Below are positions 1 to 6,704 of a stretch of DNA of 64,000 nucleotides, one piece after another (positions within the stretch are counted from its first letter, which is position 1; every line of letters begins with the position of its first letter). Origin of the DNA: Gordonibacter massiliensis (ex Traore et al. 2017). GTDB taxonomy: Bacteria > Actinomycetota > Coriobacteriia > Coriobacteriales > Eggerthellaceae. The notes under the pieces were generated by a model that was given only the letters and a program-made list of their open reading frames with translations, made no database searches and was not told where the DNA came from. Position numbers and translations under genes: made by a program. The DNA lies in contig LT827128.1 of assembly GCA_900170005.1 (NCBI GenBank), positions 1,054,001-1,118,000 of the forward strand. Direction: 5' to 3'.

Positions 1-2
1 TC

Positions 3-668
3 AGCGAACTCTGCGCTTTTGCGAGCAGCGAGGCGTACTCGCCGTTGGGGCAAGCGTCTATCATCCACTGGGCTTTCGAGAGAATCGTTCCGTTCGACAC
101 GATGATCGACCGGACGGGGCTGGTGCTTGCCTTCATGCCCATGTTCAGGCGCGGCCTTTTCTCGAACGGCTACATGGTGCCCGTATGCTGGGGCGCCTCC
201 ATCGGAAGGGAATACCGCCGGAAGCTGAAGGACTCCTCCCGCGTCGATCGCTCGGCGGGGAAGGGAGAGGACCTTAGAGAGCACTGGGCGGTCTACAATG
301 CGCAGAACACGTACATGTCGGTGGTTGTCGCGGATTCGTTTTTGGCCGAAGCGGAGAAGCTGAGCGCGAAGTGGAGGTCGCAGAACCTGCGCATACCGGC
401 CCATTCCGCGCTGGACAAGCTGCTTGACCTGCTCCTGGGGAACCCGGGGCTCTCCACCATCCGCGCCGCCGAATTGATCGGAAAGAGCTACGGCGCCACC
501 AACGAGGCCATAAGGCAGTTGGCTCGGGCGGGGATCGTCAAAGAAGTGGCGGTTGACGGCAGGGAGCGCATCTTCGTGTGCCGGCAGTCTGCCGCCATGA
601 TCACCGATTTCGTGGAGAGCCTGGTCAAAATGGGCGACGAAGCGGAATCGAGCGGGGTGCGCTGCTAG
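3..668 (+). CDS. Fic-domain-like protein with C-terminal winged helix, 5' end outside window, degenerate active site
   Basis: The frame is open to the left edge, so the N-terminus is missing; a TTG at 45 is only an internal candidate. The visible part begins like the core of a Fic domain (IHWAFERIVPF, then a hydrophobic helix and a GASIGREYRRKL stretch). It ends with a small winged-helix region (AAELIGKSYGATNEAIRQL, then IVKEV) of the kind that closes many bacterial Fic proteins. Fic enzymes transfer AMP with the loop HPFxxGNGR. Here the aligned loop reads VPFDTMIDR, so the catalytic His and the Gly-Asn-Gly of the anion-binding nest are gone and only P, F and the final R remain. It is probably an inactive Fic relative or a regulator acting through the winged helix. 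It could be a toxin-antitoxin relic. The family call is fairly sure; lack of AMPylation is inferred. Confidence 0.7.
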   Translation, partial: SELCAFASSEAYSPLGQASIIHWAFERIVPFDTMIDRTGLVLAFMPMFRRGLFSNGYMVPVCWGASIGREYRRKLKDSSRVDRSAGKGEDLREHWAVYNAQNTYMSVVVADSFLAEAEKLSAKWRSQNLRIPAHSALDKLLDLLLGNPGLSTIRAAELIGKSYGATNEAIRQLARAGIVKEVAVDGRERIFVCRQSAAMITDFVESLVKMGDEAESSGVRC

Positions 669-723
669 GCACACCCCGCTCGTCGAAAGGGGTCGTATCT
701 TCTCCGCTTTTGATGGTACGAGC

Positions 724-957
724 CTACTTCGCGGCTTCTGCGGTGGTGTCGCTATGGAAGTTGGAGAAGCCGCCGACGGCGTTGGCGACGAACCTGCCTT
801 CGCCTTTCGAGAAGAACACCTGCGCCACCATGAGGTCCTTCAGGCTGACCCCTATCTGCGCCATAGCCTCTTTCTGGCTCATTCCCGCTTCGATGAAGAC
901 GTTCAGCTCTTCCGCCTTCTTCGGTGATTCCAGAGCCATGAACTCCTCGCGATTCAT
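724..957 (-). CDS. small HTH-like hypothetical protein, 77 aa
   Basis: I chose the ATG at 957 because GGGGAGG lies about 5 nt upstream of it; a start at 972 would lack this spacing. The product is soluble and charged. The middle (MSQKEAMAQIGVSLKDLM) reads like a helix-turn-helix pair in which a 'SQKEAAxxxGVS' helix precedes a recognition helix. I do not recognise the family. A consensus TATAAT lies 44-49 nt upstream of the start, with a 12-bp-arm inverted repeat just beyond the -35 position, so the gene looks tightly regulated. It ends near the stop of the Fic-like gene on the other strand, so the two are convergent. Confidence 0.55.
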   Translation of the reverse strand: MNREEFMALESPKKAEELNVFIEAGMSQKEAMAQIGVSLKDLMVAQVFFSKGEGRFVANAVGGFSNFHSDTTAEAAK

Positions 958-1000
958 AAGGTACCTCCCCAAGGATCGTCAGCCGCCGATACGCAAGCCC

Positions 1001-1063
1001 ATTATAGGAAGGGGAGAGGCGTTTCCTAAGAACGTTTCCGTTTGGCCCGACAACGGAAACGTT
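1001..1063 (-). promoter_or_regulatory. promoter of the 77-aa gene with upstream inverted repeat
   Basis: On the minus strand there is a perfect -10 TATAAT (1001-1006) and a weak -35 TTAGGA (1024-1029) with 17-bp spacing. Directly upstream lies a perfect inverted repeat, AACGTTTCCGTT (1031-1042) and AACGGAAACGTT (1052-1063), with a 9-nt centre. Its position just upstream of -35 suits an activator or a self-binding repressor. The bound protein is unknown. Confidence 0.55.
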
Positions 1064-1153
1064 TGCGTGTTGGAATCTGACGGCGAATGCTTGTAGGTGC
1101 GCGTTAGGAAGCGCAACTCGTCTTCAGCTATAGCGAATACCGTCTTCATGACC

Positions 1154-1176
1154 TGTCTAAGAGTTGCTCTAAGACA
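1154..1176. promoter_or_regulatory. palindrome matching the MerR-type operator motif
   Basis: TGTC-TAAGAG-TTG-CTCTAA-GACA forms a nearly perfect palindrome. Its core TWAGAG-N3-CTCTAA is the same as the three sites upstream of the MerR gene at 2640-3083. It lies between two minus-strand genes, about 160 bp upstream of the promoter at 1001-1029. Regulation by the MerR protein is inferred from motif identity only. Confidence 0.4.
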
Positions 1177-1180
1177 ACTA

Positions 1181-1912
1181 TCAGGAACTGGTCCGGGCAA
1201 CCCCGTTCTGCAACGAGCGAGCGCGCTTTTCATTCTGCGGTTTGCACCCTCGCTCGATCATCACCATCAGCGCAATGTCCCTTGTGAACAGTTCGACGCT
1301 TTCGAGGGGCATTTCATTTGTCAGATCCGCCAAATCCCATAACGGGCCAGCTAGCGACATGAGGACAATCGCCGCAAACCCGGCCATCACGAATAGGCTT
1401 GCTGCGAGGCTCGTCCCAAGAGGGTCGTTGGAGATATCCGTCAACTTTACAAAGAGCGATACGAATACTCCCGCAATTAATGCTGTATATGCGCGGTCGG
1501 TGAACGTTTTGCGCGCCTCGCGTCGAGCCACAGCAAAGCGATGCGACTCTTCCAGCACGAGAACGAGCGTGTCAGCAGTCAGACCGACTTGAGCAACAAA
1601 CTTGCGCCGAATTCGCTCTACTTGGTCAATAGCACTCCCAAGATCGCCCAACGCGCTTTTTCGCTTGAGCTTGTTGAGCAGTATCGAATAGATAAATGAA
1701 AGAGCGAGCGAGAACGCTATGATGACGATTTGGACGACAGCGGCAATATCGCTTGGAAGCAACGTTGAAACGCCGACGCCGGGCAAACACAGGATCAGTA
1801 CTACCAGAATGATCTTCGCAGAAAACGGGGCGTTGGCCGCAAAGCGCCGCCAGAGCGAGCCCCGCTCATCTTTTTCGATATTCTGCCATATTTTGAAATA
1901 ATAGCTGAGCAT
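1181..1912 (-). CDS. integral membrane protein of unknown function, 243 aa
   Basis: An ATG at 1912 (alternative GTG 1915) gives a protein with two hydrophobic hairpins. The first (about residues 31-75, rich in VVLILCLPGVGVS and VVQIVIIAFSLAL) and the second (about 140-185, with VFVSLFVKL and FVMAGFAAIVLMSLAG) flank a charged cytoplasmic stretch with RIRRKF and RREARKTF. The layout resembles SLATT-type two-plus-two membrane proteins, some of which act as effectors in defence systems. That is a resemblance of shape, not a family assignment. The gene is visibly poorer in G+C than its neighbours and its upstream region is AT-rich, which suggests it was acquired. No operon partner is evident. Confidence 0.55.
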   Translation of the reverse strand: MLSYYFKIWQNIEKDERGSLWRRFAANAPFSAKIILVVLILCLPGVGVSTLLPSDIAAVVQIVIIAFSLALSFIYSILLNKLKRKSALGDLGSAIDQVERIRRKFVAQVGLTADTLVLVLEESHRFAVARREARKTFTDRAYTALIAGVFVSLFVKLTDISNDPLGTSLAASLFVMAGFAAIVLMSLAGPLWDLADLTNEMPLESVELFTRDIALMVMIERGCKPQNEKRARSLQNGVARTSS

Positions 1913-2042
1913 CACAATCCCGCATCCTGATCTTGATCAATCAAACCGCCAATCACCGATTATACGATCATTGTAGCTTCCAACTTTTAACTTTACATAA
2001 GACATGTTATCAATATATCCTCGATCGTTGCGGGGTAGTGCG

Positions 2043-2492
2043 CTATCCCCAGGTGGAGCTTCCCTTGGGCGCGTCGGGACTTGTTCCCAGGTTGGAGCCT
2101 AGGTTTCCGTAGTCGCCGGATTCAAGGGCCTCGAGGACCATCGGGTACATCAGGTACGCCGAGATCGCATTCAGCACGAGCGCTATGCCGCATATTACGA
2201 TGGCTGTTATGCAAACCCGCTTCAAGCGTTTCACAGCCATGGCGAAATCGCTGTTCTTTTTCGCCAGTCCGTTCAGTTTGTAGAGCGCAACGATGGCGCA
2301 CACCAATCCAGCAGTGCTCAAGAAAACGCCTCCGATGAATATCGACACCGGACCCGCAAGGCTCGCCACCATGGCGAGGTTCTGGGCTACCTTCAGGGTG
2401 CGCATGTCTTGCATGTTCGGCTGGGGTTTCGGCTTCTGGTACGGGGGTTCGGGCGATTTCGAGGGCTGTGACGGCCTGTTTTGCTCGTCCAT
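2043..2492 (-). CDS. small membrane protein with proline-rich N-terminus, 149 aa
   Basis: The first 30 residues are Pro/Gln/Lys-rich and hydrophilic. Two hydrophobic segments follow (about 36-68 and 92-118), separated by a basic loop, so it is probably a two- or three-pass membrane protein. The C-terminus is a low-complexity tail ending in SSTWG. This shape (Pro-rich leader, then two helices around a KKNSDFA loop) is common among small actinobacterial DUF4190-like proteins, but I cannot assign a family. It stands alone, between the MerR gene and the AT-rich membrane gene, on the same strand as both. Confidence 0.55.
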   Translation of the reverse strand: MDEQNRPSQPSKSPEPPYQKPKPQPNMQDMRTLKVAQNLAMVASLAGPVSIFIGGVFLSTAGLVCAIVALYKLNGLAKKNSDFAMAVKRLKRVCITAIVICGIALVLNAISAYLMYPMVLEALESGDYGNLGSNLGTSPDAPKGSSTWG

Positions 2493-2639
2493 GGTAAATC
2501 TTGTCCAATCTTTAGAAAAACAACGTGTTTGACCTGCGGTTTTACAAACGAGGCTCTGAGAGCCGTTCTAAGGCCCTATCTTTGCTTCGGATGACTCCTA
2601 GGTCGTGCAAACGAGCCTTTTTCTTGTTCCGTTCACGCA

Positions 2640-3083
2640 CTATAGCACGTCGGACCGGTTCGGGTGATTGGTCGACTCCAAATCCACCGTAGCGGCATGG
2701 AGTCGTTTCAAACTTTCGTCCAACTCCTCGCGCTGGTATTCGAGCACGGTCTCTTGGGCTCGAAGTATCCTCAGGCGCTCGGGCTGCGTGGCGGAGCCTT
2801 GCTTGCAAAGGCGTACGAAATACTGGATGCCCTCGATCGAGAGCCCGCTTTTTCGAAGGGCTTCCACAAGGTGCAGTTGGGCAATGTCGGCTTCGGAAAA
2901 CGAGCGCACGCCGCGTTTGTCGCGGTGAAGATCGGGAAAGAATCCGCACTTGTCGTAATAGCGAATGGTGAACGCCGATATGCCCGTTATGGAAACGACG
3001 TCGGCGATGCCGTATACAGGATCACGATCGCAACCGGACGAACCTTCGAAGCCGATTCGGTCGATCTGTTCGGTATCGTCCAT
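2640..3083 (-). CDS. MerR-family transcriptional regulator, 147 aa
   Basis: After an acidic 20-residue leader comes the MerR DNA-binding domain: YGIADVVSITGISAFTIRYYDKCGFF (HTH with the diagnostic IRYYD) at about 24-49 and the second wing RSFSEADIAQLHLVEALRKSG. The usual dimerisation coiled coil follows (ILRAQETVLEYQREELDESLKRL). The C-terminal tail is short and has no Cys metal-binding loop, so it is not a classical metal sensor; it sits nearer the small-molecule or aldehyde-responsive MerR types. Three palindromes with a common core lie upstream, each inside or near a spacer of a possible promoter, so autoregulation is likely. No target gene is divergently placed. Confidence 0.9.
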   Translation of the reverse strand: MDDTEQIDRIGFEGSSGCDRDPVYGIADVVSITGISAFTIRYYDKCGFFPDLHRDKRGVRSFSEADIAQLHLVEALRKSGLSIEGIQYFVRLCKQGSATQPERLRILRAQETVLEYQREELDESLKRLHAATVDLESTNHPNRSDVL

Positions 3084-3133
3084 GGTTCTCCTTATGCTTG
3101 GGTTCTCGGTCGCGAGATTCGGAAGCAGACCAT

Positions 3134-3215
3134 CATATTAGAGTAACTCTAATATGAAAAACAACTTGCTTAGAGTAGCTCTAATGCAAACAATTTTAAC
3201 TTAGAGTTACTCTAA
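3134..3215 (-). promoter_or_regulatory. array of three MerR-type operators upstream of the MerR gene
   Basis: TTAGAG-N3-CTCTAA occurs at 3138-3152, 3170-3184 and 3201-3215, spaced 32 and 31 bp, about three helical turns each. The first is part of a 23-bp perfect palindrome (3134-3156). On the minus strand the distal site fills the 17-bp spacer of TTGCAC/TAAAAT, and the proximal site ends directly at a TATGAT -10. Placement within a spacer is the hallmark of MerR-type control. Which promoter is used is inferred. Confidence 0.75.
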
Positions 3216-3295
3216 GTGCAACGATGCGCTGCCGGTTGCGTCATGATCGGCCGTTGGTTCACCGCACGCATTCGAGGACGAAGAGGAGTATCGCG

Positions 3296-3742
3296 TCAGT
3301 TTCCCACGCCGCTGCTGCCGAAGCCTCCCGCTCCTCGATCGGTCTCGGGAAGATCGACGCACGGTTCGAACGTCGTGTCGGCCACGCGCATGATAGCCAG
3401 CTGCGCGATACGATCTCCGCGCTCGATAACGAACGGCTCATGCGGGTCGAGGTTGACGAGCACGGCTTTGATCTCACCGCGGTAATTGCTGTCGATGAGC
3501 CCCGGCGAGTTCACCAAGGATATGCCGTGCTTCGCGGCCAACCCGCTGCGCGGCAGAACGAAGCCCGCGTATCCTGCAGGAATGGCCACGGCTATGCCGC
3601 AGGGCACGAGCTTGCGCTCGAACGGCTGCAGCGTCGTGCTTTTGGTTGAGCGCAGGTCGACGGCGGCGTCGCCCGCATAGGCGCACGAAGGTATCGGAAG
3701 ATCGGGGTCGAGCGACTTTATGGGCACGCGCAACGGTTCCAT
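3296..3742 (-). CDS. dut: dUTP diphosphatase (trimeric dUTPase)
   Basis: Hydrolyses dUTP to dUMP and PPi, keeping uracil out of DNA and feeding dTMP synthesis. All five dUTPase motifs are visible in the 148-aa chain: AGDAAVDL (motif 1), [10 protein letters not shown] (motif 3 follows with the catalytic Asp in [10 protein letters not shown]), ERGDRIAQL (motif 4) and the glycine-rich C-terminal arm [10 protein letters not shown] that closes over the active site. The ATG at 3742 overlaps the nrdR stop as TGATG, so the gene is translationally coupled to nrdR. This joins nucleotide-pool hygiene to control of ribonucleotide reductase. Confidence 0.95.
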   Translation of the reverse strand: MEPLRVPIKSLDPDLPIPSCAYAGDAAVDLRSTKSTTLQPFERKLVPCGIAVAIPAGYAGFVLPRSGLAAKHGISLVNSPGLIDSNYRGEIKAVLVNLDPHEPFVIERGDRIAQLAIMRVADTTFEPCVDLPETDRGAGGFGSSGVGN

Positions 3743-4188
3743 CAGCGCAGCCCTTCGAGCGCGGCGGCGAACTCGCCGACGTTTTGAAAGTCCTTGTAAA
3801 CGCTCGCGAATCGAACGTAAGCCACGTCGTCGAGCTTGGCCAGGCGAACGAGGGCCATGTCGCCCAGCTCTTTCGACTTGATCTCGTTGCATGACGCGTT
3901 GCGCAGCTCGGTCTCGATGCTGTCGATGAGCGAACCGATCTGTTCGGGTGATATGGGCCGCTTCGCGCAGGCGATGAGCAGCCCCCGCATAAGCTTCTGG
4001 CGATCGTAGGCTTCGGAAGACCCGTCGGCCTTGACGACGATGAGCGGATTGTCGCCAAGGCGCTCGTACGTGGTGAAGCGCCGTCCGCAATCGAGGCATT
4101 CGCGACGCCGTCGAATGGCCGTGCCGTCTTCGGAAGGACGCGAGTCGACTACCTTCGATTCAGGGTTTCCGCAGGAAGGGCAGCGCAT
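3742..4188 (-). CDS. nrdR: transcriptional repressor NrdR
   Basis: NrdR senses ATP/dATP through an ATP-cone and represses ribonucleotide reductase genes. The 148-aa chain begins with the zinc ribbon [17 protein letters not shown] and [13 protein letters not shown], followed by the ATP-cone ([20 protein letters not shown] and [11 protein letters not shown]). I chose the ATG at 4188 because AAAGGAG precedes it and the zinc ribbon starts there; longer reading adds 19 residues without motif. The promoter carries a good NrdR box, so the gene is probably autoregulated. dut follows with a 1-nt overlap. No nrd reductase gene is in the window. Confidence 0.96.
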   Translation of the reverse strand: MRCPSCGNPESKVVDSRPSEDGTAIRRRRECLDCGRRFTTYERLGDNPLIVVKADGSSEAYDRQKLMRGLLIACAKRPISPEQIGSLIDSIETELRNASCNEIKSKELGDMALVRLAKLDDVAYVRFASVYKDFQNVGEFAAALEGLR

Positions 4189-4221
4189 GAGAGCTCCTTT
4201 TGCTCGACTTTGGCTCAGCCT

Positions 4222-4249
4222 AACATACCAGATATTGTGGTTCAATCAA
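4222..4249 (-). promoter_or_regulatory. nrdR promoter with overlapping NrdR box
   Basis: The minus strand reads TTGATT (4244-4249), a 16-bp spacer and TATGTT (4222-4227). The 16-mer CCACAATATCTGGTAT (4225-4240) matches the published NrdR-box consensus ACACWATATMTWGTGT at 13 of 16 positions by my count, and it covers the spacer and -10. This supports autorepression of nrdR-dut. NrdR boxes usually occur in pairs; I see only one here. Confidence 0.7.
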
Positions 4250-4259
4250 CATCGTCGAT

Positions 4260-4341
4260 CCATGCAAAAAAACCCGCCTTGCAGCTAGGGATGGGGACGC
4301 CTCTTCATGTCTGGGAGACGCGCTCGGACGCGCCTCTCCCT
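4260..4341 (-). terminator. possible terminator region between the ABC-F gene and nrdR
   Basis: An imperfect hairpin (GGGAG..GCGC / GCGC..CTCCC, 4314-4341) lies just past the ABC-F stop. A run of seven U residues in the minus transcript follows at 4265-4271, after a weak CCC/GGG stem. The pairing immediately before the U run is poor, so confidence is limited. Confidence 0.35.
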
Positions 4342-4346
4342 GTTCG

Positions 4347-5858
4347 TCAGTGCTCGATCCGCACATGGGTGTCCCCCACCCCTTCTCGAATCGTCCGTTC
4401 CACGTCGAACACCCATCTCGACGTTGTGAGCGCCTCGAGGAACCGCTCGTCGTGCGACACGAGCACAAGCGCGCAAGGGCAATCGGCCAGCACGGTTTGC
4501 AGCGCTTCGATGGATCCGATGTCCAAGTGGTTCGTAGGCTCGTCCATGACGATGAGGTGCGGCCGGCCCATGAGGCCCTGCGCCAGCATGAGCTTGCGCA
4601 TTTCCCCGGGGCTGAGCTCGTCGCCGCCCAAGATGCGCTCCGGCGGAGAATCCAAGCGGGCGACGATGGAGAGCAGGCGCCCGCGGTCCGACGATCCCAT
4701 GGCTTTCACGGACGCGAGCAGCGCTCGCCCGCGTTCGCGATCCATCTCTTGGGGAATACTCACCACGCCCTCTGCGAGCGTAACCTGCTCGAGCATCGCG
4801 GCGAGCATGGTCGATTTCCCCGCCCCGTTTTCCCCTACGAGGCCGATTCGGTCCTCGTTGCCGATGTGCAGCGCAGGATGATGGAGAACGCGGCGGTTGC
4901 CCAGCGCTATAATGCCGGCTTCTTTCGAAGCCAGCACCTTTCGCTTGGCCGGCGCTGCGTCCAGGTCGAGAGGCCCGCCGTACGTTTTCTCGACGCGCGT
5001 CTCGGCCAAGCGCTTCTCGGCTCGTTCAACCTGCTTTCCCATGTGCGACGCCAGCCGCCCGGTTTTGCCGTCTTGGCCGGAGACCACGGCCAAGCCGATC
5101 TTGGCCCGGCCATCGTGGTCGCGCGGGTCGAGACGCCGCGCAGAGCGCCGAGAGGCGGAACGCGCGGCGACCCCTTCCCTTCGGGCGCTTTCGGCTTTGA
5201 TTCGGGCAAGGTCGCGGCGCGCGTTCGAGCGCTCTGCGGAAGCGGTTCGACGCCGCAGGGCCATCTCCTCTCTCGCCTGCGTGTAGGTGCCGGAAACGGT
5301 TGTAGCCCGCCCCTTTTCAACGAACACGCAGGAACCGACGAGCTCGTCGAGAAGCGATCGATCGTGGGACACGAGCAAGCCGACTCCGTCATAGGCGGCA
5401 AGCGCTCGGGCGACTTGCCTGCGTGCGTCGGCGTCCAGATGGTTCGTGGGTTCGTCGAGCGCGAGCAGCTGCGGCTCGGCGGCGAGGGCGCACGCTATTT
5501 GGATGCGTTTGCGCTCGCCGTGCGATAGCGTGTCGAACCGCCAAAGCCACGCATCGTCGATACCGAGCAGGTACCTGAGTCTCACGGCCGTCGGACCGTA
5601 ATCGCAGGCGAACTCCTCAAGATCGGACGGCGGCTCGTCGGTCGACTGAGCGCAGACGTATCCCTTGATCCGCGGCGTCACGTTCCCTGTTTGGAGTTCC
5701 ATGGTTCCGCAGACCAGCTTGAGCAGCGTGCTCTTGCCAGCCCCGTTCGAGCCGACAACGCCGGTCCAACCGGGTGCGAACGCGACGGAAGCGTCGTCAA
5801 GAGCGGCGCTGTCGGCGCCGTCGTAGATGTACGTGAGGTGATGTGCGGTAACGAACAT
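4347..5858 (-). CDS. ABC-F family ATPase (ribosome-acting, possible antibiotic-resistance type)
   Basis: Two ABC nucleotide-binding domains on one chain of 503 aa with no membrane segment define ABC-F. NBD1 has VGSNGAGKST, signature LSHGERKRIQIA and LLALDEPTNHLD; NBD2 has VGENGAGKST, LSPGEMRKLMLA and LIVMDEPTNHLD. Between them is a basic, Arg/Ala-rich interdomain linker (about residues 205-300), the part that reaches the ribosomal peptidyl-transferase centre. The ATG at 5858 is preceded by GGGAGG at 7 nt. Members either regulate translation (EttA-like) or protect ribosomes from antibiotics. The long structured leader with a 3-codon ORF favours the second role, but this is inference. Confidence 0.88.
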   Translation of the reverse strand: MFVTAHHLTYIYDGADSAALDDASVAFAPGWTGVVGSNGAGKSTLLKLVCGTMELQTGNVTPRIKGYVCAQSTDEPPSDLEEFACDYGPTAVRLRYLLGIDDAWLWRFDTLSHGERKRIQIACALAAEPQLLALDEPTNHLDADARRQVARALAAYDGVGLLVSHDRSLLDELVGSCVFVEKGRATTVSGTYTQAREEMALRRRTASAERSNARRDLARIKAESARREGVAARSASRRSARRLDPRDHDGRAKIGLAVVSGQDGKTGRLASHMGKQVERAEKRLAETRVEKTYGGPLDLDAAPAKRKVLASKEAGIIALGNRRVLHHPALHIGNEDRIGLVGENGAGKSTMLAAMLEQVTLAEGVVSIPQEMDRERGRALLASVKAMGSSDRGRLLSIVARLDSPPERILGGDELSPGEMRKLMLAQGLMGRPHLIVMDEPTNHLDIGSIEALQTVLADCPCALVLVSHDERFLEALTTSRWVFDVERTIREGVGDTHVRIEH

Positions 5859-5965
5859 GAAGGGCCTCCCTTCGAGAGGCACCGGATGCGCGGTGTTTCG
5901 CCGAGATCGTTCGAACGGATCGATGGGATGGTTCGAATAGGGGATGAAAACGCGAGGAACGATAA

Positions 5966-6032
5966 CGAAAGCGCACCCGATGCGTATCTGACATGATATG
6001 CGGGTGCCCGAAGGCTTTCGTTAGTGCTTCAT
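5966..6032 (-). promoter_or_regulatory. candidate attenuator leader of the ABC-F gene: 3-codon uORF plus hairpin
   Basis: In the minus-strand leader a GGGAG-type site precedes ATG-AAG-CAC-TAA (6032-6021; peptide MKH). Immediately after it comes an inverted repeat: CGAAAGC...GCACCCG pairs with CGGGTGC and GCTTTCG, 14 bp in all with a 6-nt bulge (6020-6001 with 5979-5966). The bulged arm can alternatively fold as a GCC-UUCG-GGC mini-hairpin. Very short uORFs followed by switchable hairpins are known upstream of ABC-F and other ribosome-protection genes. No strong U run follows, so the control may be translational. Confidence 0.4.
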
Positions 6033-6186
6033 GTTCCTTGTCTCCCTCTCGCATGCGCCTTGACGTGGATGCCATACCATGACGCGGATGTCGCTGCCAG
6101 CGTCGAACGACCTTGCGGCTCATGCTCGACGTTTAACGCAGTTTACCACAAGCGCCCTGCCTGCGAAGCAACGTTTGGATGAAAAC

Positions 6187-6214
6187 GGGCGCTCCCGGGG
6201 TGGCGGGAGCGCCC
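6187..6214 (-). terminator. intrinsic terminator after the SOS membrane gene
   Basis: Perfect 11-bp arms GGGCGCTCCCG (6187-6197) and CGGGAGCGCCC (6204-6214) with a 6-nt loop. The minus transcript continues GTTTTC. It lies 43 bp past the stop of the 110-aa gene. Confidence 0.75.
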
Positions 6215-6257
6215 TACAGCCACAGAAACGCAGCATCTGTGGGTATCGAAACGGCCG

Positions 6258-6590
6258 TTACAGGCCGACGAACATGCTCGCAAGCGCCAAGGCGGAGAAG
6301 ACGCAACCGGCGATGGCCGCCTGCCACGGCCTTACGCGACCGTAAGCGCAGCCGCCTATGCCGCCGAAGCGGAAGGCGTGCGCCGTTCGGGCGGCTTCCG
6401 TGTAACGCGACGTGGAGGCCGCCCGAACGGAAACGTCGCGGATCGCGTCGCGTTCCGGATACGCGAGGGCGCGTCGAGAGGCGCGCCCGGGAAACTCGAT
6501 GATAGCCCCCGTGCTCATGGGCGCGTAATCGAATTCCGGCTGCAGAGCCGATGTGCCATCGGTGGCGCACCGCACCTCGAAATTCTTCAT
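6258..6590 (-). CDS. SOS-controlled small membrane protein, 110 aa, candidate division inhibitor
   Basis: The ATG at 6590 follows AGGAGG at 7 nt. The protein has a hydrophilic N-terminal 80 residues and one C-terminal membrane helix (AAIAGCVFSALALASMFVGL). It is divergent from lexA, and its promoter, TTGACA-17-TATTAT, contains a LexA box in the spacer, so it should be strongly damage-induced. In Bacillus the divergent neighbour of lexA is yneA, a one-helix division inhibitor with a LysM domain. Here no LysM is visible and the helix is at the other end. The role as a checkpoint inhibitor is inferred from position and size; no family was recognised. Confidence 0.75.
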   Translation of the reverse strand: MKNFEVRCATDGTSALQPEFDYAPMSTGAIIEFPGRASRRALAYPERDAIRDVSVRAASTSRYTEAARTAHAFRFGGIGGCAYGRVRPWQAAIAGCVFSALALASMFVGL

Positions 6591-6608
6591 CTTTCTGCCT
6601 CCTAGCCC

Positions 6609-6684
6609 TTGCGTAGAACCTTTGTTCGCATATATAATAGAGCGAACAAAGGTTCATGTCAATATGAAATTAAAACATTTGTTC
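6609..6684. promoter_or_regulatory. divergent SOS promoters with three LexA boxes
   Basis: lexA promoter (+): TTGCGT 6609-6614, 18-bp spacer, TATAAT 6633-6638, with LexA box GAACctttGTTC at 6616-6627 in the spacer. Divergent promoter (-): TTGACA at 6662-6657, 17-bp spacer, TATTAT at 6639-6634, with box GAACaaagGTTC at 6644-6655 in the spacer. A third, weaker box, AAACatttGTTC, lies at 6673-6684 in the lexA leader. The two -10 elements face each other over the same bases, so one repressor set can close both genes. Confidence 0.9.
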
Positions 6685-6704
6685 GCCAAGGGAAAGGACG
6701 GGGC

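Noticed and set aside
979-1233. Minus-strand open frame of 84 codons over the 1.0-kb operator region
   Set aside because: It covers the promoter and inverted repeat, has no Shine-Dalgarno and overlaps the end of the membrane-protein gene in another frame.
5797-6123. Arg-rich open frame overlapping the ABC-F start as a long leader peptide
   Set aside because: No Shine-Dalgarno and it runs into the ABC-F gene in another frame; the 3-codon uORF is the better candidate.
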